Assembly (NCBI GenBank): GCA_051883075.1
Contig: JBJETA010000073.1
Span: forward strand, 1 to 14,862
Direction of reading: 5' to 3'
Source: Aminipila sp051883075
GTDB taxonomy: Bacteria > Bacillota > Clostridia > Peptostreptococcales > Anaerovoracaceae
DNA: 14,862 nucleotides
Every line of letters starts with the position of its first letter. The first letter of the stretch is position 1. Position numbers and translations under genes: made by a program. A model generated the notes under the pieces. The model did not search any database. It was not told the origin of the DNA and saw only the letters and a list, made by a program, of their open reading frames with translations. Below are positions 8,201 to 14,862 of this stretch, one piece after another.

Positions 8201-8897
8201 GAATCATCCATTCAGGCTTATTGTTTGACAGCTTTAAAGCTTCAATAACTTCAAGTCGTCTTACTATTCTTATTTTTTTCTGACCGGAAGCATCCTTCAG
8301 TTTAGCTCTCAGTTCCTTTGAAAGCTCTTCCAGATTGATATGTGTAAGAAGCTCTCTGATAGCTTCCGCACCCATACCTGCCTTGAAAGAGTCACCGTAC
8401 TTTTCCTTTGCTTCCCTGTACTGCTGTTCGGTCAGTATTTCTTTATATCCAAATCCCGTATCGCCCGGATCTGTAACGATATATGCCGCAAAATAAAGTA
8501 CCTTTTCCAGATTTCTCGGAGAAATGTCAAGAACCAGCCCTATTCTGCTTGGGATACCCTTAAAATACCATATATGAGATACAGGGGCAGCAAGCTTTAT
8601 ATGCCCCATTCTCTCTCTTCTTACTTTAGCTTTTGTTACTTCAACACCGCAGCGGTCGCAGACGATACCCTTATAACGGATTCTCTTGTATTTACCGCAG
8701 TGACATTCCCAGTCCTTTGTAGGTCCGAAAATCTTTTCACAGAAAAGACCCTCTTTTTCAGGCTTTAAAGTTCTGTAGTTAATAGTCTCAGGCTTTGTTA
8801 CCTCACCATGTGACCATTCAAGAATTTTTTCAGTAGAAGCCAGATTAATCTGCAAAGCTTCAAAATTGTTTAATTCATAAGTATTATTATCGCTCAA
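5235..8897 (-). CDS. rpoC: DNA-directed RNA polymerase beta' subunit (TTG start)
   Basis: Beta' forms one half of the RNA polymerase cleft and carries the catalytic magnesium. The 1220-residue protein is full length for Firmicutes. Visible landmarks: the N-terminal zinc site C65, C67, C80, C83; the active-site NADFDGD (452-458) with Asp454, 456 and 458; the trigger loop region (about 731-800); and the second zinc site C802, C876, C883, C886. The C-terminus is acidic (LNELEEEEDFEEL and beyond). The start is a TTG: the conserved N-terminus begins right there, no ATG lies nearby in frame, and a strong GGGAGGG ribosome site sits 5 bases upstream. It follows rpoB by 17 bases and must be co-transcribed with it. 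A clear terminator follows the stop codon. Confidence 0.98.
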   Translation of the reverse strand: MSDNNTYELNNFEALQINLASTEKILEWSHGEVTKPETINYRTLKPEKEGLFCEKIFGPTKDWECHCGKYKRIRYKGIVCDRCGVEVTKAKVRRERMGHIKLAAPVSHIWYFKGIPSRIGLVLDISPRNLEKVLYFAAYIVTDPGDTGFGYKEILTEQQYREAKEKYGDSFKAGMGAEAIRELLTHINLEELSKELRAKLKDASGQKKIRIVRRLEVIEALKLSNNKPEWMILEVIPVIPPDIRPMVQLDGGRFATSDLNDLYRRVINRNNRLKRLLELGAPDIIVRNEKRMLQEAVDALIDNGRRGRPVTGPGSRPLKSLSDMLKGKQGRFRQNLLGKRVDYSGRSVIVVGPELRFYQCGLPKKMALELFKPFIMKKLVQDGHAHNIKSAKRMVEKVKPQVWDVLESVIKEHPVMLNRAPTLHRLGIQAFEPVLVEGKAIKLHPLVCTAFNADFDGDQMAVHVPLSVEAQAEARFLMLSVNNILAPKDGSPITTPTQDMILGSYYLTHPGVEERNTAGEKGDGKVFTDYDEMIMAYQNGVVGLHARVKVRRYLDENDTRGKLVESTVGRFIFNAQIPQDLGFVDRKVDPYSLEVDFLCDKKKLGAIIDKCYRVHGNTGTAIMLDAIKDMGFHYSTKSAITISISDMNIPDEKPQILAAAEAEVDKYEKAYRAGLVSNQERYEKVIGIWNKATDDIADALMASLGTLNNLFIMAHSGARGSKNQIKQVGGMRGLMANAAGKTIEIPIKANFREGLSILDYFISSNGARKGLADTALRTADSGYLTRRLVDVSHNVIVREVDCGTDEGIEVRAFTDGKEVIEPLKLRIIGRTSLTDIYDPNTGELIVEQNEEISEAAAEHIESCGIEAVAIRSVMTCHSKSGICAKCYGRNLANGEPVNIGEAVGITAAQSIGEPGTQLTMRTFHTGGVAGSDITQGLPRVEELFEARKPKGLAEICEADGTVVSIEVRKDNKTEVKVRGEEERTYVVPYGARLNVKEGDYVLAGGSITRGPLNPHDILRLNGVEGVYQYLLKEVQRVYKQQGVDINDKHVEVIVSQMLSKCKIEDSGDTTLLPGGLYSMSEIEEANQIAIENGGEPAYGKRVLLGITKASLATNSFLSAASFQETTRVLTDAAIKGKKDTLQGLKENVIIGKLIPAGTGMKRYKSVEVDYGVNTELMESFSRLNELEEEEDFEELADMSSVADSEYTDKIVEIDEMDVIE

Positions 8898-8902
8898 GGA
8901 GT

Positions 8903-8911
8903 CCCTCCCCC
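8903..8911 (-). promoter_or_regulatory. Ribosome binding site supporting the rpoC TTG start
   Basis: The minus strand reads GGGGGAGGG, then five bases, then TTG (8895-8897). The site fills most of the 17-base gap after the rpoB stop. A strong Shine-Dalgarno may compensate for the weak start codon; the close spacing suggests coupled translation with rpoB (inference). Confidence 0.8.
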
Positions 8912-8914
8912 TTT

Positions 8915-11900
8915 CTATAACTCTTCATCAAACTCATCGTTAATATCAAGATCAATGATGTCTAATTCATCATCATCAATATCTTCATCGTCTGCAAATT
9001 CATCTGCTTCCTCTTCGAAGCCACCGTCAGTGTCTTCTCCCAGTTCTTCAGGTTCATCCACATCAATGATATTTTCAATGCTTGAAATGCCTTCAAGTTC
9101 TATATCTTCCTTAATTTCGATTTCCTTATCGTCCTCGGTCAATACCTTAACATCAAGGCCTAAACTCTGCATTTCCTTGATAAGAACCTTAAAGGATTCA
9201 GGGATTCCCGGTTCAGGAATATTTTCACCCTTAACAATAGCTTCATAAGTCTTTACACGTCCGACAACATCATCAGACTTGACAGTCAGGATTTCCTGAA
9301 GTACATGTGCAGCACCGTAAGCTTCCAGTGCCCAAACTTCCATTTCTCCGAATCTCTGTCCGCCGAACTGTGCTTTACCGCCCAGAGGCTGCTGGGTTAC
9401 CAGAGAGTAAGGACCTGTACTTCTTGCATGAATCTTATCATCAACCAGATGGTGCAGCTTCAGCATGTACATATATCCTACTGTAACAGGGTTATCAAAA
9501 GGTTCTCCCGAACGTCCGTCTCTCAGCTGCAGCTTACCTGTTTCCGGATATCCGCATTCATCCAGAAGCTTTCTGATATCGCTTTCGTGTGCACCGTCAA
9601 ATACAGGAGTTGCAATATACCAGTCTTTAAACTTGGCAGCCAGACCAAGATGTACTTCCAGTACCTGACCGACATTCATACGTGAAGGTACGCCCAGAGG
9701 GTTAAGCATTACCTGAAGCGGTGTACCGTCTTCCATAAACGGCATATCTTCTTCAGGAAGAATTCTTGAAATAACACCCTTGTTTCCGTGTCTTCCCGCC
9801 ATCTTGTCTCCGACGCTTATCTTTCTCTTTGTAATGATATAGCATCTTACAAGCTTATTTACTCCGGGTGGAAGTTCGTCTCCGTTTTCTCTTGAGAATA
9901 TCTTAACATCAACAACGATACCTGTTTCGCCGTGAGGTACCTTTAATGATGTATCTCTTACTTCTCTTGCTTTTTCACCGAAGATTGCACGCAGCAGTCT
10001 TTCTTCCGCTGTAAGCTCTGTTTCACCCTTAGGAGTAACCTTACCTACCAGGATATCACCAGGGTTTACTTCAGCACCGATTCTGATGATACCTTCCTCA
10101 TCAAGGTCTCTCAAAGCTTCTTCGCTTACATTTGGAATATCTCTTGTGATTTCTTCAGGTCCAAGCTTTGTATCTCTTGCTTCAGCTTCATATTCTTCAA
10201 TATGGAGCGTAGTAAGCTTATCTTCCATTACAAGACGTTCATTCAGTATGATAGCGTCTTCGTAGTTGTATCCTTCCCATGTCATGAAGCCGATAAGAAG
10301 GTTTCTTCCCAGTGCAATTTCACCCATATCTGTTGAAGGTCCGTCAGCAATAACTTCACCTTCTTCTATATGTTCACCATGGCTTACAATTGAGCGCTGG
10401 TTGATGCATGTGCTCTGGTTTGCTCTCTTGAACTTCAGCAGTGAATATTCGTCAATGCCCTCACCGTCATCTCTTCTGATTCTGATTTTAACAGCATCAA
10501 CATATTCAACCGTACCGGAATGCTTTGCAAGAATAACTACGCCTGAGTCTCTTGCAGCCTTGTATTCCATACCTGTACCTACATAAGGAGCTTCCGGAAC
10601 AAGAAGAGGCACTGCCTGTCTCTGCATGTTTGATCCCATCAGAGCACGGTTTGCGTCGTCGTTTTCAAGGAACGGAATCATCGCTGTAGCAACTGAAACT
10701 ACCTGCTTAGGTGATACGTCCATATAATCAATCATTTCTCTAGGAACGATAGCGATTTCACCGCCTACACCTCTTGAAGCAACCTTGCTGTTTACAAATT
10801 TGTTTTCTGAATCAAGCGGCTCGTTGGCCTGTGCAATGATTAAGTTTTCTTCTTCATCTGCAGTCAGATATTCAACATAGTCAAGAACAACTCCTGTTTC
10901 CTTGTCAACAGGTCTGTACGGAGCTTCAATAAATCCGTACTGGTTAATCTTGCCGTAAGTCGAAAGTGAACCGATAAGACCGATATTTGGACCTTCAGGA
11001 GATTCGATAGGGCACATTCTTCCATAGTGGGAGTAATGTACGTCTCTAACTTCGAAACCTGCTCTTTCTCTTGAAAGACCTCCGGGTCCCAATGCTGACA
11101 GTCTTCTCTTGTGAGTAAGCTCAGCAAGTGGATTTGTCTGGTCCATGAACTGTGACAGCTGTGAACTTCCGAAGAATTCCTTAATGGCTGCCGTTACAGG
11201 TCTTGTGTTCATTAACGCCTGAGGAGTAGTCACTTCTATATCCTGAATAGTCATTCTTTCTTTAACTACTCTTTCCATACGTGCCAGACCGATTCTGAAC
11301 TGGTTCTGTAAAAGTTCACCTACATTTCTAAGTCTTCTGTTTCCGAGATGGTCGATATCATCAATATTTCCGATGCCGTAGTTCAGGTTCAGAATGTAGC
11401 TGACCGATGCAACAATATCATCTATGATAATGTGCTTTGGTGACAATTCGTTTCGTCTCATCACTAAAGCTTCTTTTATTTCTTCTTCTGTAGTGTTTTC
11501 TTCCAGGATTTCCATCAGTACAGGATAGTAAACTCTGTCCTCAACTTTCAGTCCTGTTGTATCAAAATCAACATAGCAGTTCAGGTCTACAAATCTGTTT
11601 CCGATGATCTTTGTAACATGCTCTTCTTCATTCTTTGAATAAGCATAAACTTCCTTTACACCGGCATTTTCAATCTGCATACCCAGTTCTCTTGTGATTT
11701 TCTGGTCTTTTTCCACCAAAAGTTCGCCTGTGTTAGGATCAAACACATCCTCAGCAGCAACAACGCCGACGATTCTGTTTGACAAACCAAGCTTTTTGTT
11801 ATATTTATATCTGCCAACTTTTGCTAAATCATATCTCTTCGGATCAAAAAACAATGCATCCAGGAAGGACTTTGCACTTTCAACTGTAGGAGGTTCACCA

Positions 11901-12622
11901 GGTCTTAACTTCTTGTATATTTCCTTTAAACCGTCCTCATAGTTGTCCGTAGGGTCCTTTTCAAGAGATTTTCTCAATCTTGGATCATCGCCGAAGATTT
12001 CTATGATTTCTTCATCTGTGCCAAAGCCTAAAGCTCTGAGCAATGTTGTAACCGGCTGTTTTCTTGTTCTGTCAACTCTTACTGAAATAATTTCATTTGA
12101 GTCTGTTTCATATTCAAGCCAAGCACCTCTGTTCGGAATAATGGTTGTAGAGAACAGCTTTTTGTTTGACTTGTCTACAGTTACATCATAGTAAGGTCCG
12201 GGAGAACGCACCAGCTGCGTTACTATTACTCTCTCCGCACCATTATATATAAACGTACCTCTCTCAGTCATAAGAGGGAAATCTCCCATGAACACTTCCT
12301 GCTCCTTGACTTCTCCGGTTTCCTTATTTACCAGGCGGACTCTTACCTTCAGCGGAGCTGCGTATGTTACATCTCGTTCCTTACACTCTTCCTGTCCGTA
12401 TTTCGGAGGTTCGCTGAGAGAATAGTCGATAAATTCCAAAACTAAATTTCCTGCATAATCCTTAATAGGCGAGATATCTTCAAAAACTTCCTGCAGACCT
12501 TCTTTTATAAACCAGTCATAGGATGCTGTCTGAATCTCGATAAGATTAGGCATTTCGGCTACCTCTTTAATCTTAGAGAAGCTCATTCGCTGTTTTCTAC
12601 CTACTTTAACGGGTGTTGGCAT
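8915..12622 (-). CDS. rpoB: DNA-directed RNA polymerase beta subunit
   Basis: Beta forms the other half of the polymerase cleft and binds rifampicin. From the ATG at 12622 the product has 1235 residues. The rifampicin region FFGSSQLSQFMDQTNPLAE... (about 484-516) has the wild-type residues Asp494, His504 and Ser509 (E. coli 516, 526, 531), so sensitivity is predicted. The active-site block GDKMAGRHGNKG (938-949) is intact. The C-terminal 74 residues form an acidic tail with 39 Asp or Glu and almost no basic residues; Firmicute RpoB proteins often have an acidic tail. The open frame starts three codons earlier at a GTG, but that GTG touches the ribosome site, so the ATG is preferred. It has its own promoter and a folded leader. 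The upstream neighbours are cobalamin genes, not rplJ-rplL. Confidence 0.98.
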   Translation of the reverse strand: MPTPVKVGRKQRMSFSKIKEVAEMPNLIEIQTASYDWFIKEGLQEVFEDISPIKDYAGNLVLEFIDYSLSEPPKYGQEECKERDVTYAAPLKVRVRLVNKETGEVKEQEVFMGDFPLMTERGTFIYNGAERVIVTQLVRSPGPYYDVTVDKSNKKLFSTTIIPNRGAWLEYETDSNEIISVRVDRTRKQPVTTLLRALGFGTDEEIIEIFGDDPRLRKSLEKDPTDNYEDGLKEIYKKLRPGEPPTVESAKSFLDALFFDPKRYDLAKVGRYKYNKKLGLSNRIVGVVAAEDVFDPNTGELLVEKDQKITRELGMQIENAGVKEVYAYSKNEEEHVTKIIGNRFVDLNCYVDFDTTGLKVEDRVYYPVLMEILEENTTEEEIKEALVMRRNELSPKHIIIDDIVASVSYILNLNYGIGNIDDIDHLGNRRLRNVGELLQNQFRIGLARMERVVKERMTIQDIEVTTPQALMNTRPVTAAIKEFFGSSQLSQFMDQTNPLAELTHKRRLSALGPGGLSRERAGFEVRDVHYSHYGRMCPIESPEGPNIGLIGSLSTYGKINQYGFIEAPYRPVDKETGVVLDYVEYLTADEEENLIIAQANEPLDSENKFVNSKVASRGVGGEIAIVPREMIDYMDVSPKQVVSVATAMIPFLENDDANRALMGSNMQRQAVPLLVPEAPYVGTGMEYKAARDSGVVILAKHSGTVEYVDAVKIRIRRDDGEGIDEYSLLKFKRANQSTCINQRSIVSHGEHIEEGEVIADGPSTDMGEIALGRNLLIGFMTWEGYNYEDAIILNERLVMEDKLTTLHIEEYEAEARDTKLGPEEITRDIPNVSEEALRDLDEEGIIRIGAEVNPGDILVGKVTPKGETELTAEERLLRAIFGEKAREVRDTSLKVPHGETGIVVDVKIFSRENGDELPPGVNKLVRCYIITKRKISVGDKMAGRHGNKGVISRILPEEDMPFMEDGTPLQVMLNPLGVPSRMNVGQVLEVHLGLAAKFKDWYIATPVFDGAHESDIRKLLDECGYPETGKLQLRDGRSGEPFDNPVTVGYMYMLKLHHLVDDKIHARSTGPYSLVTQQPLGGKAQFGGQRFGEMEVWALEAYGAAHVLQEILTVKSDDVVGRVKTYEAIVKGENIPEPGIPESFKVLIKEMQSLGLDVKVLTEDDKEIEIKEDIELEGISSIENIIDVDEPEELGEDTDGGFEEEADEFADDEDIDDDELDIIDLDINDEFDEEL

Positions 12623-12630
12623 ATTGATCA

Positions 12631-12636
12631 CTCCTT
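12631..12636 (-). promoter_or_regulatory. Ribosome binding site that fixes the rpoB ATG start
   Basis: AAGGAG on the minus strand lies 8 bases before the ATG at 12620-12622. The alternative GTG (12629-12631) overlaps the last base of this site and could not be served by it. Leader hairpin C (12644-12663) ends 7 bases upstream. Confidence 0.8.
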
Positions 12637-12643
12637 ATATCAT

Positions 12644-12759
12644 GGGACTTCCTGAAAAGCCCCACTCAAACTCAGATTCTTTGACTCAAGTGGGCATATT
12701 CTGCTTTATGTCATATATGTATTATGCCCATCTTCCACTAACAATTACATTATATGACA
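12644..12759 (-). promoter_or_regulatory. rpoB leader RNA with mutually exclusive helices (attenuator-like)
   Basis: The leader is about 140 bases and holds four helices, read directly as inverted repeats on the transcribed strand. D: TGTCATATA (12751-12759) with TATATGACA (12709-12717), 9 perfect pairs. A: TGGGCATA (12723-12730) with TATGCCCA (12691-12698), 8 perfect pairs, extendable past one bulge. B: 12684-12694 with 12661-12671, 11 pairs including four G-U, followed by GCTTTTC. C: GGGGCTT (12657-12663) with AAGTCCC (12644-12650), 7 pairs, one G-U. B shares bases with both A and C, so A plus C and B alone are alternative folds. D and A interleave, so they form either a pseudoknot or another alternative pair. 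B could act as a weak terminator; its T run is short. I do not recognise the family; an L10-type or other ribosomal or polymerase-linked leader is possible. The function is inferred. Confidence 0.6.
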
Positions 12760-12766
12760 GCTTACT

Positions 12767-12795
12767 ATGATACCATAGGAATTTTAACAAGTCAA
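12767..12795 (-). promoter_or_regulatory. Sigma-A type promoter of rpoBC
   Basis: The minus strand has TTGACT (12790-12795), a 17-base spacer ending in TGG, and TATCAT (12767-12772). Each box matches five of six consensus bases, and an extended -10 TG is present. Transcription should start near 12760, right at the first strand of leader helix D. rpoBC can therefore be transcribed without any upstream ribosomal protein operon. Confidence 0.85.
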
Positions 12796-12839
12796 GACAT
12801 TTTGTGAAGTTAAATTTATGATTTTCAAAAAGTCTCCGC

Positions 12840-12851
12840 TATGTATACATA
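12840..12851. repeat. 12-base perfect palindrome after cbiC
   Basis: TATGTATACATA is its own reverse complement and lies 8 bases beyond the cbiC stop, upstream of the rpoB promoter. It has no T run next to it and is not a terminator. It could be a protein binding site or chance in AT-rich DNA. No other terminator is visible after cbiC. Confidence 0.25.
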
Positions 12852-12859
12852 TGATCGAT

Positions 12860-13507
12860 TTACATATCTCTTCCGCCGCACTGGTACAAAACAGCATTGC
12901 AGATTGCCGCTGCAATATTGCTTCCGCCCTTTCTGCCTCTTGCAACAATATAAGGCACATCTGCCTGCATAATAAGTTCCTTTGATTCAACAACATTTAC
13001 AAATCCAACAGGAACACCTACGATTAAATCAGGTTTTATTTTTCCTTCCTCAATCATTTCATAAAGAGCAACCAGCGCAGTAGGAGCATTTCCTATGGCA
13101 AAAATAACCGGGCCTTCAATAGAGGCTGCCTTCTGCATACTTGCAACCGCCCTGGTCGTACCGTTCTTTTTTGCAGCTTCCTTTACATCCTCGTCTGCCA
13201 TAAAGCATACGACTTTGCCTCCGAACTTTTCAACAGCTGCCTTGTTAATGCCCGACCATGCCATGCGTGTGTCAGTTACAATTGTCGCACCCTTTTTTAC
13301 TGCTTCCATGGCTTTTTCAACTGCACCCTCCGAAAAAACCAGATTAGTCAGATAATCAAAGTCCGCACTTGTGTGAATTGCTCTTTTTATAATAGGCTCC
13401 TGCAAAGGGTCAAGCTCCACATCGCCTATTTCACCTGAAATAATTTCAAAGCTTCGTTTTTCTATATCAGCAGGAAGGACCTCCTGCAATTTTATCTTAC
13501 CGCTCAT
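12860..13507 (-). CDS. cbiC: Cobalt-precorrin-8 methylmutase (precorrin-8X methylmutase, CbiC/CobH family)
   Basis: The enzyme moves a methyl group from C-11 to C-12 of the corrin ring, giving cobyrinic acid, a late step in cobalamin (B12) synthesis in the cytoplasm. The 215-residue product has the usual family length. It shows IKRAIHTSADFDY with the expected catalytic His45, ATIVTDTRMAWSGIN, the glycine-rich AIGNAPTALVAL and GVPVGFVNVVESKE, and the C-terminal VARGRKGGSNIAAAICNA. The start is the ATG at 13507, with AAAGGAG about 7 bases upstream; a longer frame exists but overlaps cbiP much more and lacks a ribosome site. Its first 11 bases overlap the end of cbiP, so the two are one operon and probably translationally coupled. 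The cobalt-first (anaerobic) reading and the name cbiC rather than cobH are inferred from the clostridial setting. Confidence 0.93.
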   Translation of the reverse strand: MSGKIKLQEVLPADIEKRSFEIISGEIGDVELDPLQEPIIKRAIHTSADFDYLTNLVFSEGAVEKAMEAVKKGATIVTDTRMAWSGINKAAVEKFGGKVVCFMADEDVKEAAKKNGTTRAVASMQKAASIEGPVIFAIGNAPTALVALYEMIEEGKIKPDLIVGVPVGFVNVVESKELIMQADVPYIVARGRKGGSNIAAAICNAVLYQCGGRDM

Positions 13508-14862
13508 ATTGTTCTCCTTTATAATCCTTTCCCTGTTCAAGGATGTCATAAATCAGTTTCATATCAACATTTTTTCTTATGCCGTCTGCAAGAAGATCAT
13601 ACTGCTGTTCCTTATATTCCTTAAGGTTTACAGCCTTTACATCCTCATCACTCAGTCCTTTGTTCTTTAACAAAGCAGAAACCACTGTCTTTGCCACTTC
13701 TTCTCTGTCAAAGATTCCATGGACATAAGAACCGTAAACATTACCATGGTTAAGACCGTCTTTCTTTTCTTCTTTGCCGTCTTCCGAGATACAAGTAAGA
13801 GTGTTTCCGCAGTCTGCTTCCGAAGTTCCCATATGGATTTCATATCCCTCAAGTTCTACTCCTGAAAGCTCCGAAAAAATACCTTCCACATTTCCGAAAC
13901 GTCCGGTTACTCTTGTCCTTGTCTTTTCCTCTTCAAACACGGTAACAGACGGAAGCAGTCCCATGCCCGCTATTTCTCCGCCATGCTCAACTCCGTAAGG
14001 GTCCTTCAGAGTCTTGCCCAGCATCTGATATCCTCCGCATATTCCGAAAACAGGCTTTCCTGCAGCCGCATGCTTCAGCACACAGGCTTCAAGACCGTTC
14101 TGTCTCATCCACAGTAAATCCGACATAGTGTTTTTTGTTCCCGGCAAAAGAATCATATCCGGATTTCCAAGTTCCCCTGCCTGAGTAACATATCTCAGAG
14201 TAACTCCCGGCATTGATTCCAAAACATTAAAATCCGTAAAGTTCGATATTCGCGGCAGACGGATTACTGCCAAATCTACAAGCCCTGCTTCGTCTTTTCT
14301 TCTGAAACGTTCTGTCAGACTGTCCTCATCATCAATATCAAGGTGCATATAAGGTATAACTCCTGCAACAGGTTTATGTATAATGTCCTCAAGCTGTCTC
14401 AGACCGGGCTGAAGTATGGATAAATCACCTCTGAACTTATTTATAAGTACGCCTTTTACCAAATCTCTCTCTTCTTCATCAAACAGCTGTATAGTTCCCA
14501 CAAGAGAAGCAAATACGCCTCCCCTGTCTATGTCCCCCGCAAGGAGAACAGGCGCACCTGCAAGCTTTGCCATAAACATATTTACTATATCATTCTCTTT
14601 CAGATTTATTTCCGCAGGACTTCCCGCACCTTCTATTACTATGATGTCATACTCTTCCGCAAGCTTGTCATAAGACTCTTTAACCGCTACCGCCAGTTCT
14701 CTCTTGTGTTTGTAGTAATCCTTTGCGCTCATGTTTTCCATGACCTCTCCGTTTACAATCACCTGAGAGCTTGTATCGTTTGTGGGCTTAAGCAGAATAG
14801 GATTCATCAGAACCGAAGGCTCTATCCCTGCAGCTTCTGCCTGGGTAACCTGTGCTCTTCCC
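13497..14862 (-). CDS. cbiP: Cobyric acid synthase, glutamine-hydrolysing (5' end outside window)
   Basis: CbiP (CobQ) amidates four carboxylates of adenosylcobyrinic acid a,c-diamide, using glutamine and ATP, to give adenosylcobyric acid. The frame stays open to the window edge, giving 454 visible codons that begin GRAQVTQAEAAGIEPSVL. By comparison with the family about 60 N-terminal residues, including the P-loop, lie outside. The synthetase half shows MNPILLKPTNDTSSQVIVNG, VIEGAGSPAEINLKENDI and LLAGDIDRGGVFASLVGT. The glutamine amidotransferase half shows LLPGTKNTMSDLLWMR, the nucleophile in FGICGGYQMLG (Cys at visible residue 275) and the histidine in YGSYVHGIFD. These features separate it from CbiA (cobyrinate diamide synthase). 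It overlaps cbiC by 11 bases. The rest of the cobalamin operon is expected upstream, beyond the window. Confidence 0.95.
   Translation of the reverse strand, partial: GRAQVTQAEAAGIEPSVLMNPILLKPTNDTSSQVIVNGEVMENMSAKDYYKHKRELAVAVKESYDKLAEEYDIIVIEGAGSPAEINLKENDIVNMFMAKLAGAPVLLAGDIDRGGVFASLVGTIQLFDEEERDLVKGVLINKFRGDLSILQPGLRQLEDIIHKPVAGVIPYMHLDIDDEDSLTERFRRKDEAGLVDLAVIRLPRISNFTDFNVLESMPGVTLRYVTQAGELGNPDMILLPGTKNTMSDLLWMRQNGLEACVLKHAAAGKPVFGICGGYQMLGKTLKDPYGVEHGGEIAGMGLLPSVTVFEEEKTRTRVTGRFGNVEGIFSELSGVELEGYEIHMGTSEADCGNTLTCISEDGKEEKKDGLNHGNVYGSYVHGIFDREEVAKTVVSALLKNKGLSDEDVKAVNLKEYKEQQYDLLADGIRKNVDMKLIYDILEQGKDYKGEQYER

Noticed and set aside
8955..9248. Serine-rich open frame on the plus strand
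   Set aside because: It is the antisense shadow of the acidic GAT/GAA-rich tail of rpoB (TCATC repeats read as serine); no ribosome site or promoter was seen.
12700..12760. Short leader-peptide frames in the rpoB leader (including ATG-TAA and a six-codon frame)
   Set aside because: None has a properly spaced ribosome site and the codons show no bias pointing to a regulated amino acid.
12623..12859. Cobalamin riboswitch next to cbi genes
   Set aside because: The gap lies downstream of cbiC and upstream of rpoB; I saw no B12-box-like sequence. A riboswitch, if present, would be ahead of the cbi operon outside the window.
13508..13549. Longer cbiC frame overlapping cbiP by 53 bases
   Set aside because: The added residues do not match the family and no ribosome site is present; the ATG at 13507 has a good one.

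Overview
This window looks like core chromosome of a low-GC, anaerobic Bacillota, most likely class Clostridia. The evidence is the long (140-residue) Firmicute form of ribosomal protein S12, strong AAGGAGG-type ribosome binding sites, RpoB and RpoC lengths and acidic tails of the Firmicute kind, and cobalamin (corrin ring) genes next door. I cannot fix a family or genus from the sequence alone. All recognised genes lie on the minus strand, so transcription runs from the high coordinates towards base 1.

In transcription order: (1) the end of a cobalamin operon, with cbiP (cobyric acid synthase, 5' end outside the window) overlapping cbiC (cobalt-precorrin-8 methylmutase) by 11 bases; (2) a 237-base gap with a near-consensus sigma-A promoter and a folded leader RNA of about 140 bases; (3) rpoB and rpoC, 17 bases apart, ending at a rho-independent terminator; (4) a separately promoted gene for a membrane diguanylate cyclase (eight predicted membrane segments, GGDEF domain); (5) the str operon rpsL-rpsG-fusA-tuf with its own promoter. 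tuf runs off the left edge after 17 codons.

The proteins are ordinary housekeeping ones with intact active sites. The unusual parts are arrangement and RNA. rpoB is not preceded by the usual rplJ-rplL genes but by cobalamin genes. The usual small L7Ae-family gene between rpoC and rpsL is absent, and a c-di-GMP synthase sits there instead. Two noncoding stretches hold clear inverted repeats. The rpoB leader has four helices, some of which exclude each other, as in an attenuator or riboregulator. The 248-base rpsL-rpsG spacer has four consecutive hairpins, the last just upstream of the rpsG ribosome binding site, a plausible site for autoregulation by a ribosomal protein. Three start codons were reset from ribosome-site evidence: rpsG begins at GTG, rpoC at TTG, and rpoB at an ATG three codons inside the longest frame. 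I found no mobile element, CRISPR array, tRNA or rRNA.
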